Of a stretch of DNA of 64,000 nucleotides, positions 25,087 to 33,272 are shown piece after piece. The notes under the pieces are model-generated. The model ran no database searches, was not told the DNA's origin, and saw only the letters and a program-made list of their open reading frames with translations. Numbering within the stretch: the stretch's first letter is position 1; every line of letters begins with the position of its first letter. A program made the position numbers and the translations under genes. This stretch comes from CAMAUF01 sp046152925 (GTDB lineage Bacteria > Chloroflexota > Dehalococcoidia > Tepidiformales > Tepidiformaceae), in NCBI GenBank assembly GCA_046152925.1, contig JBJXFX010000159.1:1-64000 (forward strand), given 5' to 3'.

Positions 25087-26328
25087 TCAGGCCGTCGCGG
25101 GCGTCATCGCGGTGCCCGTCCGGTAAACGCGGCGCAGATACGGGCCCGTCCCCAGGCTCGCAACGATCACCGCCAAGAATACGAGGCCGGGAATGGCGAG
25201 GAGGACGGGGACGCCGGTGTGGTCGGCGAGGCTGCCGAAGCCGAGGTTGGCGACCGCCATGATGCCGCCGGCGGACATGAGGTTCAGGCTCATCACGCGG
25301 CCGCGAATGTCGTCGGGCACGATTTCCTGGAGGAAGACGCCGGTGAGGGCCATGAACATCGCCTGCGACGAGCCCATCAGGATCGCGCATTCGACGGCGT
25401 TGGCGAGGTTGACGGTGGTCGCCATGAGGAGCGGGCCGACACCGGAGACGACGCCGCAAATGAAGTAGATCGGCCCGCGCCGGACGCCCGTCATGAACGA
25501 GAGGATGAAGGTCCCGACGAGGGCGCCGATCCCGACGCCGGCGTTGATCACGGTGAACCCGCTGCCCGGTTCGTGGAGCCGGGTTTCGGCGAAGCCGGGG
25601 AGCATCGCGTCGTACGACATCGTCAGCGCGCAGTGGAGGAAGACGAGCGCAATCAGGCTGAAAACGGCGCGATTCCCGGCGATGTAGGCGGCGCCCGTCT
25701 TGAGGTTCGTCCAGACCTGACCGAGGTGTTCGACTCCACCACGCGAGGAGGTGAGCACCTGGGACATGCTCGCGAACGAGATCAGGGCGAAGAGGGCCGA
25801 GATGGCGTAAGCGCCTTCCACGCCAGTCGTCCCAAGGAGAGGGGCGGCGAGTAACGGCCCAGCGGCGCGTGAGCCCTGGAGCGTTGTCGTGTGCAGCATG
25901 ATCCCGTTGGCGCGGGCCGACGCAGGGACCACGTTCGCGAGCAGCGATTGGTCGCTCGGGATTTCGATGGAGCGGACGAGACCCTGAGCGAACGCGAGCC
26001 CGACGACGAGCCCGACCGTGAGCACATCGGTGGCGGCGAGGATGGCGAGGACGACCGTGACCGCGAACGACGCGAGACGCGTCACGCGCACGAGATAGCG
26101 GCGCTCGTAGCGGTCCGCGACCATGCCGCCCAAGGGCGCGATCAGGTAGGGCGACATTGAGGCGAAGGTGGCGACGCCGACCCAGAACGACGAGCCGCTG
26201 ATCTTGTGGACGATGTAGGCGTTGGCCAGGAGCAGCGTCCAAAGCGAGATGCTGGAGGCCGCAGTGCCCGCCCAGAGGAAGCGGAAGTCGCGGTAGGCGA
26301 ACGCCGGCATACGGCTGGAGACGGACAT
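25087..26328 (-). CDS. MFS exporter (MFS_3 / EntS-like)
   Basis: 413 aa, about 12 membrane helices. The start MSVSSRMPAFAYRDFRFLWA is the typical MFS_3 N-terminus, and the loop GGMVADRYERRYLVRVTRLA holds the GxxxDRxxRR motif after helix 2. ATG 26328 was chosen over the upstream alternative at 26379 because a TAGAAT box ends 7 bases before it. It precedes the toxin gene by 6 bases on the same strand, so co-transcription is likely. The cargo is unknown; relatives export siderophores or drugs. Confidence 0.85.
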   Translation of the reverse strand: MSVSSRMPAFAYRDFRFLWAGTAASSISLWTLLLANAYIVHKISGSSFWVGVATFASMSPYLIAPLGGMVADRYERRYLVRVTRLASFAVTVVLAILAATDVLTVGLVVGLAFAQGLVRSIEIPSDQSLLANVVPASARANGIMLHTTTLQGSRAAGPLLAAPLLGTTGVEGAYAISALFALISFASMSQVLTSSRGGVEHLGQVWTNLKTGAAYIAGNRAVFSLIALVFLHCALTMSYDAMLPGFAETRLHEPGSGFTVINAGVGIGALVGTFILSFMTGVRRGPIYFICGVVSGVGPLLMATTVNLANAVECAILMGSSQAMFMALTGVFLQEIVPDDIRGRVMSLNLMSAGGIMAVANLGFGSLADHTGVPVLLAIPGLVFLAVIVASLGTGPYLRRVYRTGTAMTPATA

Positions 26329-26335
26329 GGCGGCG

Positions 26336-26341
26336 ATTCTA
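26336..26341 (-). promoter_or_regulatory. -10 box of the MFS gene (leaderless architecture)
   Basis: TAGAAT on the minus strand ends 7 bases before the ATG. It could drive the MFS-toxin-immunity unit. No -35 is seen. Confidence 0.5.
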
Positions 26342-26473
26342 CGCGTTCGCGTCCTTGCGTCGCCGGCGATCTGCCTCAAAGGAATTGCTACCCAAGGGAA
26401 GGAGGATGCCTCATAAGTCGGTTACCGGAGGGACCGAACGGCGGACTTGGCGCATGGCTTCGGCGTGGTGGCG

Positions 26474-26503
26474 TTGGTGTCCCCGCGGGCTGACCCGCAC
26501 AAT
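26474..26503 (+). promoter_or_regulatory. Candidate promoter of phaZ
   Basis: TTGGTG (26474-26479) and CACAAT (26498-26503) are 18 bases apart. Start near 26510 excludes the ATG at 26502 and leaves GGAG before ATG 26535. Confidence 0.4.
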
Positions 26504-26534
26504 GCTGGCTGAGCAGACTGAACGGAGCGCCCTC

Positions 26535-27386
26535 ATGCAGGCGACGATGCCCGGCGAAACAGTGGAGATGGTCTCCGTGAACGGATACGCGCTGCGCGTC
26601 GCGACCCGGCGGGGCCGGTCAGAGGGCGGCGTCCCACTCCTCCTCTTCAACGGCCTCGGGGCGAGCTTGGAGACGTTTGCGCCGTTCGTCGAGGCGCTTT
26701 CGTTGGAGCGGACGGTGATCCGGTTCGATGCCCCTGGGGTTGGGTTGTCGTCGCCACCGCGGCGGCCGTACCGGCTTTGGGCGCTGGCCTGGCTGACGGG
26801 GCGGCTGCTGGACGCCCTCGGCCACCGGAGCGTCGATGTGCTTGGGCTTTCCTGGGGCGGGCTGGCGGCCCAGCAGTTCGCCCTCCAGTTGCCGCGGCGT
26901 TGCGAGCGGCTCATCCTCGCGAGCACCTGTCCGGGCATGGTCGCGCCTGGCCCGCTCGACGCGCTCGTCAAGCTCTCCGACCCGCGGCGTCATACGGACC
27001 CCGAGTATTTGACGCGCATCGCCGGTGACACCTACGGCGGGGAGATCCGGCGCCGGCCGGAGTTAAGCGGCGTGCTCGCCGAGGGACGCCACCCGGACCC
27101 CGTGGGCTACCGGTATCAGCAACTCGCCGCCGTGGGCTGGCTGAGCCTGCCGTTTCTGCCCTTGCTCTGCCAGCCGACGCTCGTGGTGTCGGGGACGGAC
27201 GACCCGCTTATCCCTGAGCTGAACGCCCGGCTGCTTGCGAGCCTGATCCCGAAGGCCGCGCTCCATCTCTTCGAGGATGGGCACCTTGGGCTGATGACGC
27301 GGGCAAACGAGGTCGCGCCCGTCATCGAGGCGTTCCTCAATAACGGGCGCGACGTGGCTGGTGCGGGGTCGGGCGTCGCGCTTTAG
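26535..27386 (+). CDS. phaZ: Poly(3-hydroxyalkanoate) depolymerase (intracellular)
   Basis: Alpha/beta hydrolase that releases hydroxyacids from stored polyester. 283 aa from ATG 26535 (GGAG 7 bases upstream), the same length as pseudomonad PhaZ. Features are VNGYALRVATRRG at the start, the oxyanion HG-like LLLFNGLGASLETF, the nucleophile Ser106 in GLSWGG, then GTDDPLIP (Asp) and EDGHLGLM (His). It ends tail to tail with phaC with a 4-base overlap of the stops. Together they form a small polyester storage module. A general esterase is the alternative, less likely given the neighbour. Confidence 0.85.
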   Translation: MQATMPGETVEMVSVNGYALRVATRRGRSEGGVPLLLFNGLGASLETFAPFVEALSLERTVIRFDAPGVGLSSPPRRPYRLWALAWLTGRLLDALGHRSVDVLGLSWGGLAAQQFALQLPRRCERLILASTCPGMVAPGPLDALVKLSDPRRHTDPEYLTRIAGDTYGGEIRRRPELSGVLAEGRHPDPVGYRYQQLAAVGWLSLPFLPLLCQPTLVVSGTDDPLIPELNARLLASLIPKAALHLFEDGHLGLMTRANEVAPVIEAFLNNGRDVAGAGSGVAL

Positions 27387-29032
27387 GCGTTGCCGGCTGT
27401 GACGTGGACGTAGCGGCCGGGGGCCGGTTCGAGCGCTGCGTAGCCGGCGTTTCCGAGGGCGGCCGGGGCTGGCCGTTGTTCGCCGGAGCGCGCGCTCACC
27501 CAGTTTGCCCAGTGCGTCCACCAGGTGCCGGGCTCATTGCTCGCTTCGGCCAGCCAGGTCTCGGGGTCGCCATCGGGAGACCGGCCAACGAAGTGGCGGG
27601 CCTTGGGGTTGCCGGGGGGGTTTACCAGGCCGGCGATGTGGCCGGCGTTGCTGAGGGCGAAGGTCCGGTCGCCGCCGAAGAGCTGGCTGGAGCGGAAGCA
27701 GGCCTTCCAGGGCGTCAGGTGGTCGTTCACGGCGCCCATGAAGTAGGTGTCGCAGGTGACCTTGCTGAGGTCGACCTCGGAGCCGAGGACCGTGACGCCG
27801 CCGGTCGCGAGGGCGTTGGTGCCGAAGAACGCGAGGAAGTCCTGGTGGAGGGCGGCGGGGAGGTTCGTCCCGTCGGCGTTCCAGGCCATGATGTCGTTGG
27901 CGGGCGGGGCTTCGCCCATCAGGTAGTTGTTCACCCAATAGTTCCAGACGAGGTCGTTGGGGCGGAGCCAAGCGAAGACGTTGGCGAGGTCTGCCGCGGG
28001 GAGCACTCCGCGGTCCTCCGAGCGGTTCCGTGCGGTATCGAGCACCGTTGCCGGGGAGAAGGCGCCGATGCTCGCCTGCTCTTCGAAGTCGAGCAGCATG
28101 ACGCCGAAGGAGGCGGCGTTGACGCGGTTGTCGCCGATCGCCGCGAGGTGGTTCAAGGCGGTGGCGAGGACGATGCCTCCGGCGCAGAAGCCGAGGACGT
28201 TGAGGTCCGGGCTGCCCGCGACATCGCGGACGACGCCGGTGGCCTCGACGATCCCGCCGGCGTAGGTGTCGAGGCTCCAGTCGCGCTCGGTTGGGCCAGG
28301 GTTGCGCCAGGAGAGCATGAACACCTGGAGGCCTTGGCTGACGGCGTACTCGACGAGCGAGCGGCCGGGGGCGAGGTCGAGGAAGTAGTACTTGCCAATC
28401 GGTGGAGGGACGATGAGCAGGGGGCGCTCGCCGACGGTCGGCGTTGTGGGCGCGTACTGGATGATCTCGAAGAGCGCCGTCCGGTAGACGACCGCACCGG
28501 GCGTGACCGCGAGGTTCTTGCCGACCTCAAAGCCGCTGCTATCGACTTGGACCGGGATGGAGCGGCGCTGGTCGCGGTCGGCGCGGAACTGTTCAGCGCC
28601 GCGGCGAAGGCTGGCGCCGCCGGTTTCCACGGCCTTTTCGAGGGCGGCCGGGTTCGTGAAGAGCGAGTTGGTCGGGGCGAAGGTGCTCGTGAGGACGCTG
28701 GCGCCGAGGCGAAGGCGCTCGCGCTCGCGCCAATCGCTCGCTTCGACCGACTCAGCGGCGCGGGTCACGGCGTCGGACCAAGCAACGTAGGTTTGGGCGA
28801 GGGAGCGGAAGAACGGGTTTTCGCGCCAGGCCTTGTGCTGAAAGCGCCAGTCCTTGGGCTCGGGGGCACGCTCCGAGCGGCCGCTGAGGAGCTGGGCCAC
28901 CTCTGGGAAGAAGGAAGCAGCGACTTTGGCGTTGAACTCGTTGAGGACGCCGAGCTGCCGGATGCCGCGGGCGAATGCGTCGGCCGCGGTTGTCTCGTCG
29001 GTTGCTGGTTGTGGTTGCGTTGGGGACACCAT
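27383..29032 (-). CDS. phaC: Poly(3-hydroxyalkanoate) synthase
   Basis: Polymerises hydroxyacyl-CoA into storage polyester granules. 549 aa from ATG 29032, with GGAGGT 7 bases upstream; an ORF extension to 29236 lacks such a site. The catalytic triad is visible: Cys283 in the lipase-box variant GFCAGG (281-286), Asp437 in NDHLTPW, and His465 in NAGHIAGLVNPP. The N-terminal PhaC domain (RENPFFRSLAQTYVAWSDAV) is present. Size and single-subunit layout suit class I/II synthases. The 288 bases upstream hold no gene. Confidence 0.93.
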   Translation of the reverse strand: MVSPTQPQPATDETTAADAFARGIRQLGVLNEFNAKVAASFFPEVAQLLSGRSERAPEPKDWRFQHKAWRENPFFRSLAQTYVAWSDAVTRAAESVEASDWRERERLRLGASVLTSTFAPTNSLFTNPAALEKAVETGGASLRRGAEQFRADRDQRRSIPVQVDSSGFEVGKNLAVTPGAVVYRTALFEIIQYAPTTPTVGERPLLIVPPPIGKYYFLDLAPGRSLVEYAVSQGLQVFMLSWRNPGPTERDWSLDTYAGGIVEATGVVRDVAGSPDLNVLGFCAGGIVLATALNHLAAIGDNRVNAASFGVMLLDFEEQASIGAFSPATVLDTARNRSEDRGVLPAADLANVFAWLRPNDLVWNYWVNNYLMGEAPPANDIMAWNADGTNLPAALHQDFLAFFGTNALATGGVTVLGSEVDLSKVTCDTYFMGAVNDHLTPWKACFRSSQLFGGDRTFALSNAGHIAGLVNPPGNPKARHFVGRSPDGDPETWLAEASNEPGTWWTHWANWVSARSGEQRPAPAALGNAGYAALEPAPGRYVHVTAGNA

Positions 29033-29320
29033 CTGTAGGACCTCCTGCCACTCCATGTGGCGCTTAAGCAGCCGCCCGGCCGCGCACAGGCGGCTTCGCT
29101 CTTCCAATTCCGGGCTAGCTCTGGGACGAAGCGGAGTGTGTGATTCGACTCCAGCTCCGACTCTACGCAACGGACGCGACGATAAGAAGCGCCAGCACGC
29201 GATGCAGACTATCGAAAACAGCGATGTGAAGATCATGCTTCGTGGTCGAGCAGGGCATGCTGAATTCGAGAGATAGACGGTGTGCCCTGAGCGCGTGGGG
29301 CGACGGGCGGTTCGGGCCCA

Positions 29321-30082
29321 CTAGACCCGGTGGGCGAGGGTCGCGCTTGCTTGGGCGAGCGGGGTGACGCGGAGATGGTCGATGTTGACGTGGGGCGGGC
29401 GAGTGACGGCCCAGGTGATGATGTCGGCGATATCGGCGGCGACGAGCGGCGTGAGGCCGCGATAGACGTTCTTCGCGCGGTCGGCGTCGCCATCGAAGCG
29501 GACGAGGCTGAACTCGGTCTCGACCATGCCGGGGTCGACCTCGGTGATCCGGATGGGCTTGCCCAGGAGCTCGACGCGGAGGGTCTCGGTGATGGCGACG
29601 ACGCCGTGCTTCGCCGAGGTGTAGCCGGACCCGTTGGGATAGGACTCGAGGCCCGCGATCGAGCCGACGTTGATGATATGGCCGGCGCCGGAGGCTTCGA
29701 GCGCGGGGAGGCAGGCGCGGGTCATCATCATCAGGCCGAGGACGTTGGTCTCCCACATGACGCGCCACTTTTCGTCGACGGCCTGGGCGAGGGGCTCCAT
29801 GCCGAGCGCGCCGCCCGCGTTGTTGACGAGGACGTTGACCTTCGGGTAGCGGGCAGCGAAGGCGTCGACGCTTTCGCGCTGCGTGACATCGAGGTGGTGC
29901 GCTTCGCCGCCGAGTTCGGCGGCGAGGGCTTCGAGGCGGTCAACGCGCCGGGCGCCGAGCACGAGGTGGTAGCCGGCGGCCGCGAACTGGCGCGCCGTGG
30001 CCTCGCCGATGCCGGAGCTGGCGCCGGTGATGATGGCGAGGGGCTTCGACCCGTCGGCGGTGGGGTTGGCTTGGTAGGTCAT
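29321..30082 (-). CDS. Short-chain dehydrogenase (YdfG-like 3-hydroxy acid/serine dehydrogenase family)
   Basis: NAD(P)-dependent oxidoreductase of 253 aa. The nucleotide motif TGASSGIG is at 19-26, followed by GARRVDRLEAL, NNAGGALG, and the catalytic Ser, Tyr and Lys in NVGSIAG and GYTSAKHGV. The arginines after the second strand favour NADP. The family reduces or oxidises small hydroxy acids. A supply role for the nearby polyester genes is possible but not shown. Confidence 0.85.
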   Translation of the reverse strand: MTYQANPTADGSKPLAIITGASSGIGEATARQFAAAGYHLVLGARRVDRLEALAAELGGEAHHLDVTQRESVDAFAARYPKVNVLVNNAGGALGMEPLAQAVDEKWRVMWETNVLGLMMMTRACLPALEASGAGHIINVGSIAGLESYPNGSGYTSAKHGVVAITETLRVELLGKPIRITEVDPGMVETEFSLVRFDGDADRAKNVYRGLTPLVAADIADIITWAVTRPPHVNIDHLRVTPLAQASATLAHRV

Positions 30083-30188
30083 GGCGGCGCTCCGGCTGAA
30101 TGGTGTTGCTCAGGAAGGGTAGCGGCGCGGCGGATACGTTCTCCCCGGACCGGCGAAGCGGGCTGCGGCGCAACCTGCGAGCGCGGGG

Positions 30189-30194
30189 TACCCT
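30189..30194 (+). promoter_or_regulatory. -10 box of the 30202 gene (leaderless architecture)
   Basis: TACCCT ends 7 bases before ATG 30202, fitting the TANNNT pattern seen before other starts here. The match is weak. Confidence 0.35.
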
Positions 30195-30201
30195 AGCAGT
30201 G

Positions 30202-30951
30202 ATGGCCGACCTGCCTGTCCCGAACCACGTGTTGAGCGCGCGCCGCGATGGGAAGCGCGAGGTGATTTTGCACCGCTCGGTCGCGCGGATCAGCGAGCAG
30301 AAGATCGAGATCAAGAGCGCGCGGGCGACCGTTTGGCTGCCGCTCGTCGGGCTCGCGATTGCGGCGGGCCTCGGGACGTGGATCGCGATGGCGCAGGGGG
30401 CGGCGCCGTTCTGGCTGCTCGCGGCGGTGCTCCTACTGCTGATCCTGTTCGTCCCGGTCTGCGTGATGGGGCTCGTCAGCGCGATTGCGGGGGCGGACAT
30501 CATCATCGATGGGCGCAAGGGGGCGGCGACCTGGCAGCAGGGCTACCTGGGCATGGGCATCGGCACGAAAGAGCTCGTGCCGTTCGCGAAGGCCGACTAC
30601 ATCGAGGTCACGATCGAGGGCGCTGACTCGGACCGCTGGCACGACCTGCCGGACGACCTGCGTCAGTTCGCGTTGACGCTCGTGAAGAAGAGCGGCAAAC
30701 GGCTGAAGCTGGCGCAGGTGCCCGTCCCGGCCTACGGGCAGGAGGACGGGATGGACCGGACGCTGGCGGTCGGCAATGCCGTCGCCGCGCTGATGGGCGT
30801 CGAGGTGCGCTTGCCCGAAGGCTGGGAGCTGGTCGAAGTGGACGCGGACACGCTGGCGCCGGTGGCAGCGGACCCGGCGACGCCGGTGGAGCCGACGGCC
30901 AACGAAGAGCCGGCGGCGAGCCCGCGCCAGCAACGCCGGAAGCGGAGGTAG
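30202..30951 (+). CDS. Two-helix membrane protein of unknown function
   Basis: 249 aa from ATG 30202. Residues about 50-100 form two adjacent membrane helices (WLPLVGLAIAAGLG, then PFWLLAAVLLLLILFVPVCV). The rest is a cytoplasmic or exposed domain with a DIIIDGRKGAATWQQGYLG strand pair that recalls bacterial PH-like domains, ending in a charged disordered tail (about 215-249, RQQRRKRR). No family is firmly recognised. It is followed by the CoA-binding gene after 5 bases. Confidence 0.6.
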   Translation: MADLPVPNHVLSARRDGKREVILHRSVARISEQKIEIKSARATVWLPLVGLAIAAGLGTWIAMAQGAAPFWLLAAVLLLLILFVPVCVMGLVSAIAGADIIIDGRKGAATWQQGYLGMGIGTKELVPFAKADYIEVTIEGADSDRWHDLPDDLRQFALTLVKKSGKRLKLAQVPVPAYGQEDGMDRTLAVGNAVAALMGVEVRLPEGWELVEVDADTLAPVAADPATPVEPTANEEPAASPRQQRRKRR

Positions 30952-30956
30952 GAAGC

Positions 30957-31370
30957 ATGGACGCAGCGCTCACGGCCCTGATGGAGGCCAAGACGATCGC
31001 CGTCGTCGGGTTGGACGACCGCACGACGCGGACGGCCTATCGGATCGCTGAGTACCTCCGGGAGGCGGGGTACCGGGTGATCCCGGTGCCGTTTCAGCAG
31101 TGGGCCGACGAGGTGCTCGGCGAAAAGAGTTACCGGCGCGTGCAGGACATCCCGGGGCAGGTGGACGTCGTCGACGTGTTCGTGCGGTCGGAGCAGACGG
31201 ACGGTGTGATCGACGACGCGATTGCGGCGGGCGCGGGCGCAGTGTGGCTGCAACAGGGGATCGTCAACGACGAGGGTCTGGCGCGCGCCGAAGCGGCGGG
31301 CCTGGCGGTGACGCAAGACCGCTGCACGATGGTGGAGCATCGGCGGGCTTTGCGGGCGGGCAAGCGTTGA
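30957..31370 (+). CDS. CoA-binding protein (YccU family)
   Basis: 137 aa Rossmann-fold protein. The N-terminal block IAVVGLDDRTTRTAYRIAEY, the VIPVPFQQW strand, and the family core DVVDVFVRSEQTDGVIDDA, GAVWLQQGIVN and QDRCTMVEHRR are visible. This small family binds CoA; its cellular role is poorly defined. It is likely in one transcript with the membrane protein upstream. The first REP element follows directly after the stop. Confidence 0.85.
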   Translation: MDAALTALMEAKTIAVVGLDDRTTRTAYRIAEYLREAGYRVIPVPFQQWADEVLGEKSYRRVQDIPGQVDVVDVFVRSEQTDGVIDDAIAAGAGAVWLQQGIVNDEGLARAEAAGLAVTQDRCTMVEHRRALRAGKR

Positions 31371-31371
31371 G

Positions 31372-31399
31372 AGAGCCCTGAGGGACAGCGAGGGGTGCG
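31372..31399 (+). repeat. REP element a (solitary, one mismatch)
   Basis: AGAGCCCTGAGGGACAGCG then AGGGGTGCG, immediately after the CoA-binding gene. It differs by one base from the consensus of the copies around the RAYT gene. Confidence 0.7.
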
Positions 31400-31497
31400 A
31401 TCGTGGCAGCGGCGCAAACCGAATCGCGAGGGCCGGCAAATCGCAGCGCACTTAACTAACGTTGACTAAGTTGCCTGGCGCTGAATACGCTTTGCCC

Positions 31498-31731
31498 ATG
31501 GAAGTCACAATCCACGAGGCGAAGACGCACCTATCTCGCCTGATCGCGCTGGTCGAAGAGGGCGAGGAGATTGTCATTAAGCGGGGGAAGCAGCCGGCTG
31601 CGCGGTTGGTACGCGTTGAGCCCGCGGAGCCGCCGGAGCGCATGTGGGGCTTCATCGAGGGTGGCTGGATCGCGGAGGACTTCAACGACCCTCTTCCCGA
31701 TTCATTTTGGGGCTTCGACGAAGACGAATGA
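31498..31731 (+). CDS. Phd/YefM-type antitoxin
   Basis: 77 aa from ATG 31498; TTG 31462 is an unlikely alternative. The N-terminus MEVTIHEAKTHLSRLIALVE is the typical Phd fold, followed by EGEEIVIKRGKQPAARLVRV. The C-terminal acidic tail (FWGFDEDE) would bind the toxin. Its TGA overlaps the toxin ATG (ATGA), the usual coupling. Autorepression of the pair is likely by family precedent. Confidence 0.85.
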   Translation: MEVTIHEAKTHLSRLIALVEEGEEIVIKRGKQPAARLVRVEPAEPPERMWGFIEGGWIAEDFNDPLPDSFWGFDEDE

Positions 31732-32129
31732 ACCGCCGAGCGATGGTGGACACCCACGCGTGGATCTGGGGGATCTTGGGCGGTCCGAGCCGGTTGAACG
31801 ACGAGGCGCGGAGCTGGTTCGACGACCGCAACGCCGAGCTGTTCATTTCCACGGCCAGTCTCTGGGAGATCGCGATCAAGGTGTCGCTGGGTAAGCTGAA
31901 CATCGGCCCGGCGGGCGTCGATGGCCTTGAGGAATCCCTCAAGCGGTCACGAATGGAGACGCTGCCGATCGAACTGCGGCATGTTGTCGGGGCTGGGAAG
32001 CTTCGCGGCAAGGGCGACCCATTCGACCGTATGCTGGCGTGTCAGTCGCGAATCGAAGGCTTGCCGATCATCACGGCGGACAGGGCGATTCTAGAGCTGG
32101 GCCCTGCCGGAGTGATTTGGGCCGGATAG
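31728..32129 (+). CDS. vapC: PIN-domain toxin (VapC-type)
   Basis: 133 aa. Catalytic acids are visible in VDTHAWIWGI (Asp), STASLWEIAIKVSLGKL (Glu, PIN core), GDPFDRMLACQS (Asp) and ITADRAI (Asp). The domain is complete, unlike the frameshifted VapC at 16573. It acts as a sequence-specific RNase in known relatives. The pair sits at the edge of the REP/RAYT region. Confidence 0.87.
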   Translation: MNRRAMVDTHAWIWGILGGPSRLNDEARSWFDDRNAELFISTASLWEIAIKVSLGKLNIGPAGVDGLEESLKRSRMETLPIELRHVVGAGKLRGKGDPFDRMLACQSRIEGLPIITADRAILELGPAGVIWAG

Positions 32130-32210
32130 GGACCGTTGGGGGGCGGGCAAGGCCAAGATTGGGCCAGCCAACCCCGAAGGGATGCCCGCCGTGCCGCCGG
32201 GGAGCGTTCA

Positions 32211-32240
32211 ACAGAGCCCTGAGCGACAGCGAGGGGTGCG
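32211..32240 (+). repeat. REP element b (left arm of the first doublet)
   Basis: ACAGAGCCCTGAGCGACAGC then GAGGGGTGCG. It forms an inverted pair with element c at 32366-32393; the whole unit is 183 bp. Confidence 0.85.
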
Positions 32241-32365
32241 ATGGTGGCGCCGCGAGAGTGCCGGTAGAACCCTTGGGCTTTCGCGACGCGAAGCCTCGTC
32301 AGACGAACGACAAGTTTGCAGCGTCGGGAGGCCTTCGGAGAACGGCCTTGCTTTGCAACGTCCGT

Positions 32366-32393
32366 ACCCCTCGCTGTCGCTCAGGGCTCTGTT
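32366..32393 (-). repeat. REP element c (right arm of the first doublet)
   Basis: Inverted copy: ACCCCTCGCTGTCGCTCAGG then GCTCTGTT. It is preceded by ACGTCCGT and followed by TTGGGGC, both shared with element f. Confidence 0.85.
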
Positions 32394-32477
32394 TTGGGGC
32401 GTGTTTGTTTGGCGCGGGCGGCTAAGATTTGCGCCAGCCCATCCCGAGGGATGCCGCCATGGCCCCGTGAGCGTTCA

Positions 32478-32507
32478 ACAGAGCCCTGAGCGACAGCGCG
32501 GGGTGCG
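32478..32507 (+). repeat. REP element d, just upstream of RAYT
   Basis: ACAGAGCCCTGAGCGACAGC then GCGGGGTGCG, one mismatch. It lies 28 bases before the RAYT start codon. Confidence 0.85.
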
Positions 32508-32535
32508 ATGGTGGCAAGAGACGGAGTGACTGGTT

Positions 32536-33048
32536 ATGGCGTACCCGCTCGCCTACCTCCTGACATGGACCTCTTACGCCACCTGGCTTCCCGGCGACGC
32601 GCGCGGCGCGGTCGATGACGGACAAACCGTGTTCGGCGAGGAACGTGTCTCCCCGAACTCGCAGCGAGTGGCGTTTTTGGAGGCGAAGTCCGGCCCGCGA
32701 GTGGAGATCAGTTCCCAGATGCGCTGGGTAATCGACGGCGCGATCCGTCGCCTGGTCGACGCCCGAGGGTGGACGCTTTTCGCGCTGAACATCCGCACGA
32801 CGCATGTACACGCGGTGGTCGCGGCCGAGGTGCGGGCAGAGATCGTGTTGGTTGCCCTGAAAGCCGCGGCGACACGTTCGTTGCGGGCGGCGACGTTGGT
32901 CGCGGCTGAGTCGCGGGTCTGGACCAAGCATGGTTCGACGCGATACTTATGGGACGACGACCAGATGACAAGGGCGGTGGACTACGTGGTGAATCGGCAG
33001 GGGGCGCCGTTGGAAGCGACGCCCGTGTTCGGGCAAACAGAGCCCTGA
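32536..33048 (+). CDS. REP-associated tyrosine transposase (RAYT, Y1/HUH family)
   Basis: 170 aa single-strand DNA transposase of the IS200-related Y1 family. The HUH metal motif is H90-V-H92 (NIRTTHVHAVV) and the catalytic Tyr is Y150 (RAVDYVVNRQG). The N-terminus (YLLTWTSYATWLPGD) is usual for RAYTs. It is flanked by REP copies in both orientations, and its own last codons (QTEP and stop) are read from a REP element. Family members are domesticated and are thought to spread REP doublets in trans. A complete active site suggests it is functional. Confidence 0.9.
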   Translation: MAYPLAYLLTWTSYATWLPGDARGAVDDGQTVFGEERVSPNSQRVAFLEAKSGPRVEISSQMRWVIDGAIRRLVDARGWTLFALNIRTTHVHAVVAAEVRAEIVLVALKAAATRSLRAATLVAAESRVWTKHGSTRYLWDDDQMTRAVDYVVNRQGAPLEATPVFGQTEP

Positions 33049-33066
33049 GCGACAGCGAGGGGTGCG
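33037..33066 (+). repeat. REP element e (left arm of the second doublet)
   Basis: ACAGAGCCCTGAGCGACAGC then GAGGGGTGCG. The RAYT stop codon TGA (33046-33048) lies within it. It pairs with f to make a 184-bp inverted unit. Confidence 0.88.
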
Positions 33067-33192
33067 GGCGAGACGACGCGAGAATGGCGGTAGAGAACCA
33101 TGTGCCTTCGCGACCTGAAGCCTCTTCGGATAACGGTCCTGTTTAGCCACGTCCGTACGCCTTCGGATAACGTCCTGGTTTGCCACGTCCGT

Positions 33193-33220
33193 ACCCCTCG
33201 CTGTCGCTCAGGGCTCTGTT
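33193..33220 (-). repeat. REP element f (right arm of the second doublet)
   Basis: Inverted copy identical to c. The spacer between e and f resembles that between b and c (shared GGTAGA, TTCGCGAC, GAAGCCTC, ACGTCCGTAC blocks) but holds an extra tandem duplication of about 36 bases containing TTCGGATAACG. Confidence 0.88.
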
Positions 33221-33272
33221 TTGGGGCCTGTTCTTTTAAGATGACGGCAAACCCACCGCCGGAGGCGCCGAA

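Larger units (their letters stand above)
32130..32535. repeat. 406-base REP-rich stretch upstream of RAYT
   Basis: No gene is supportable. It contains a REP doublet (32211-32393) and a further direct copy (32478-32507). About 100 bases around 32141-32240 are repeated imperfectly at 32408-32507, including AGCGTTCAACAGAGCCCTGA, so a unit was duplicated in direct orientation. Confidence 0.75.

Noticed and set aside
26355..26534. Longer N-terminus for the PhaZ gene (including ATG 26502)
   Set aside because: A candidate -10 overlaps ATG 26502, GGAG precedes ATG 26535, and the family length of 283 aa fits the latter.
27404..29038. 544-codon open frame on the plus strand
   Set aside because: Antisense to phaC, which has a full catalytic triad and binding site.
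31372..33220. CRISPR-like array of repeats
   Set aside because: Repeat orientation alternates, spacing is irregular (85-530 bases), and a RAYT gene is present; no cas genes. REP doublets explain it.
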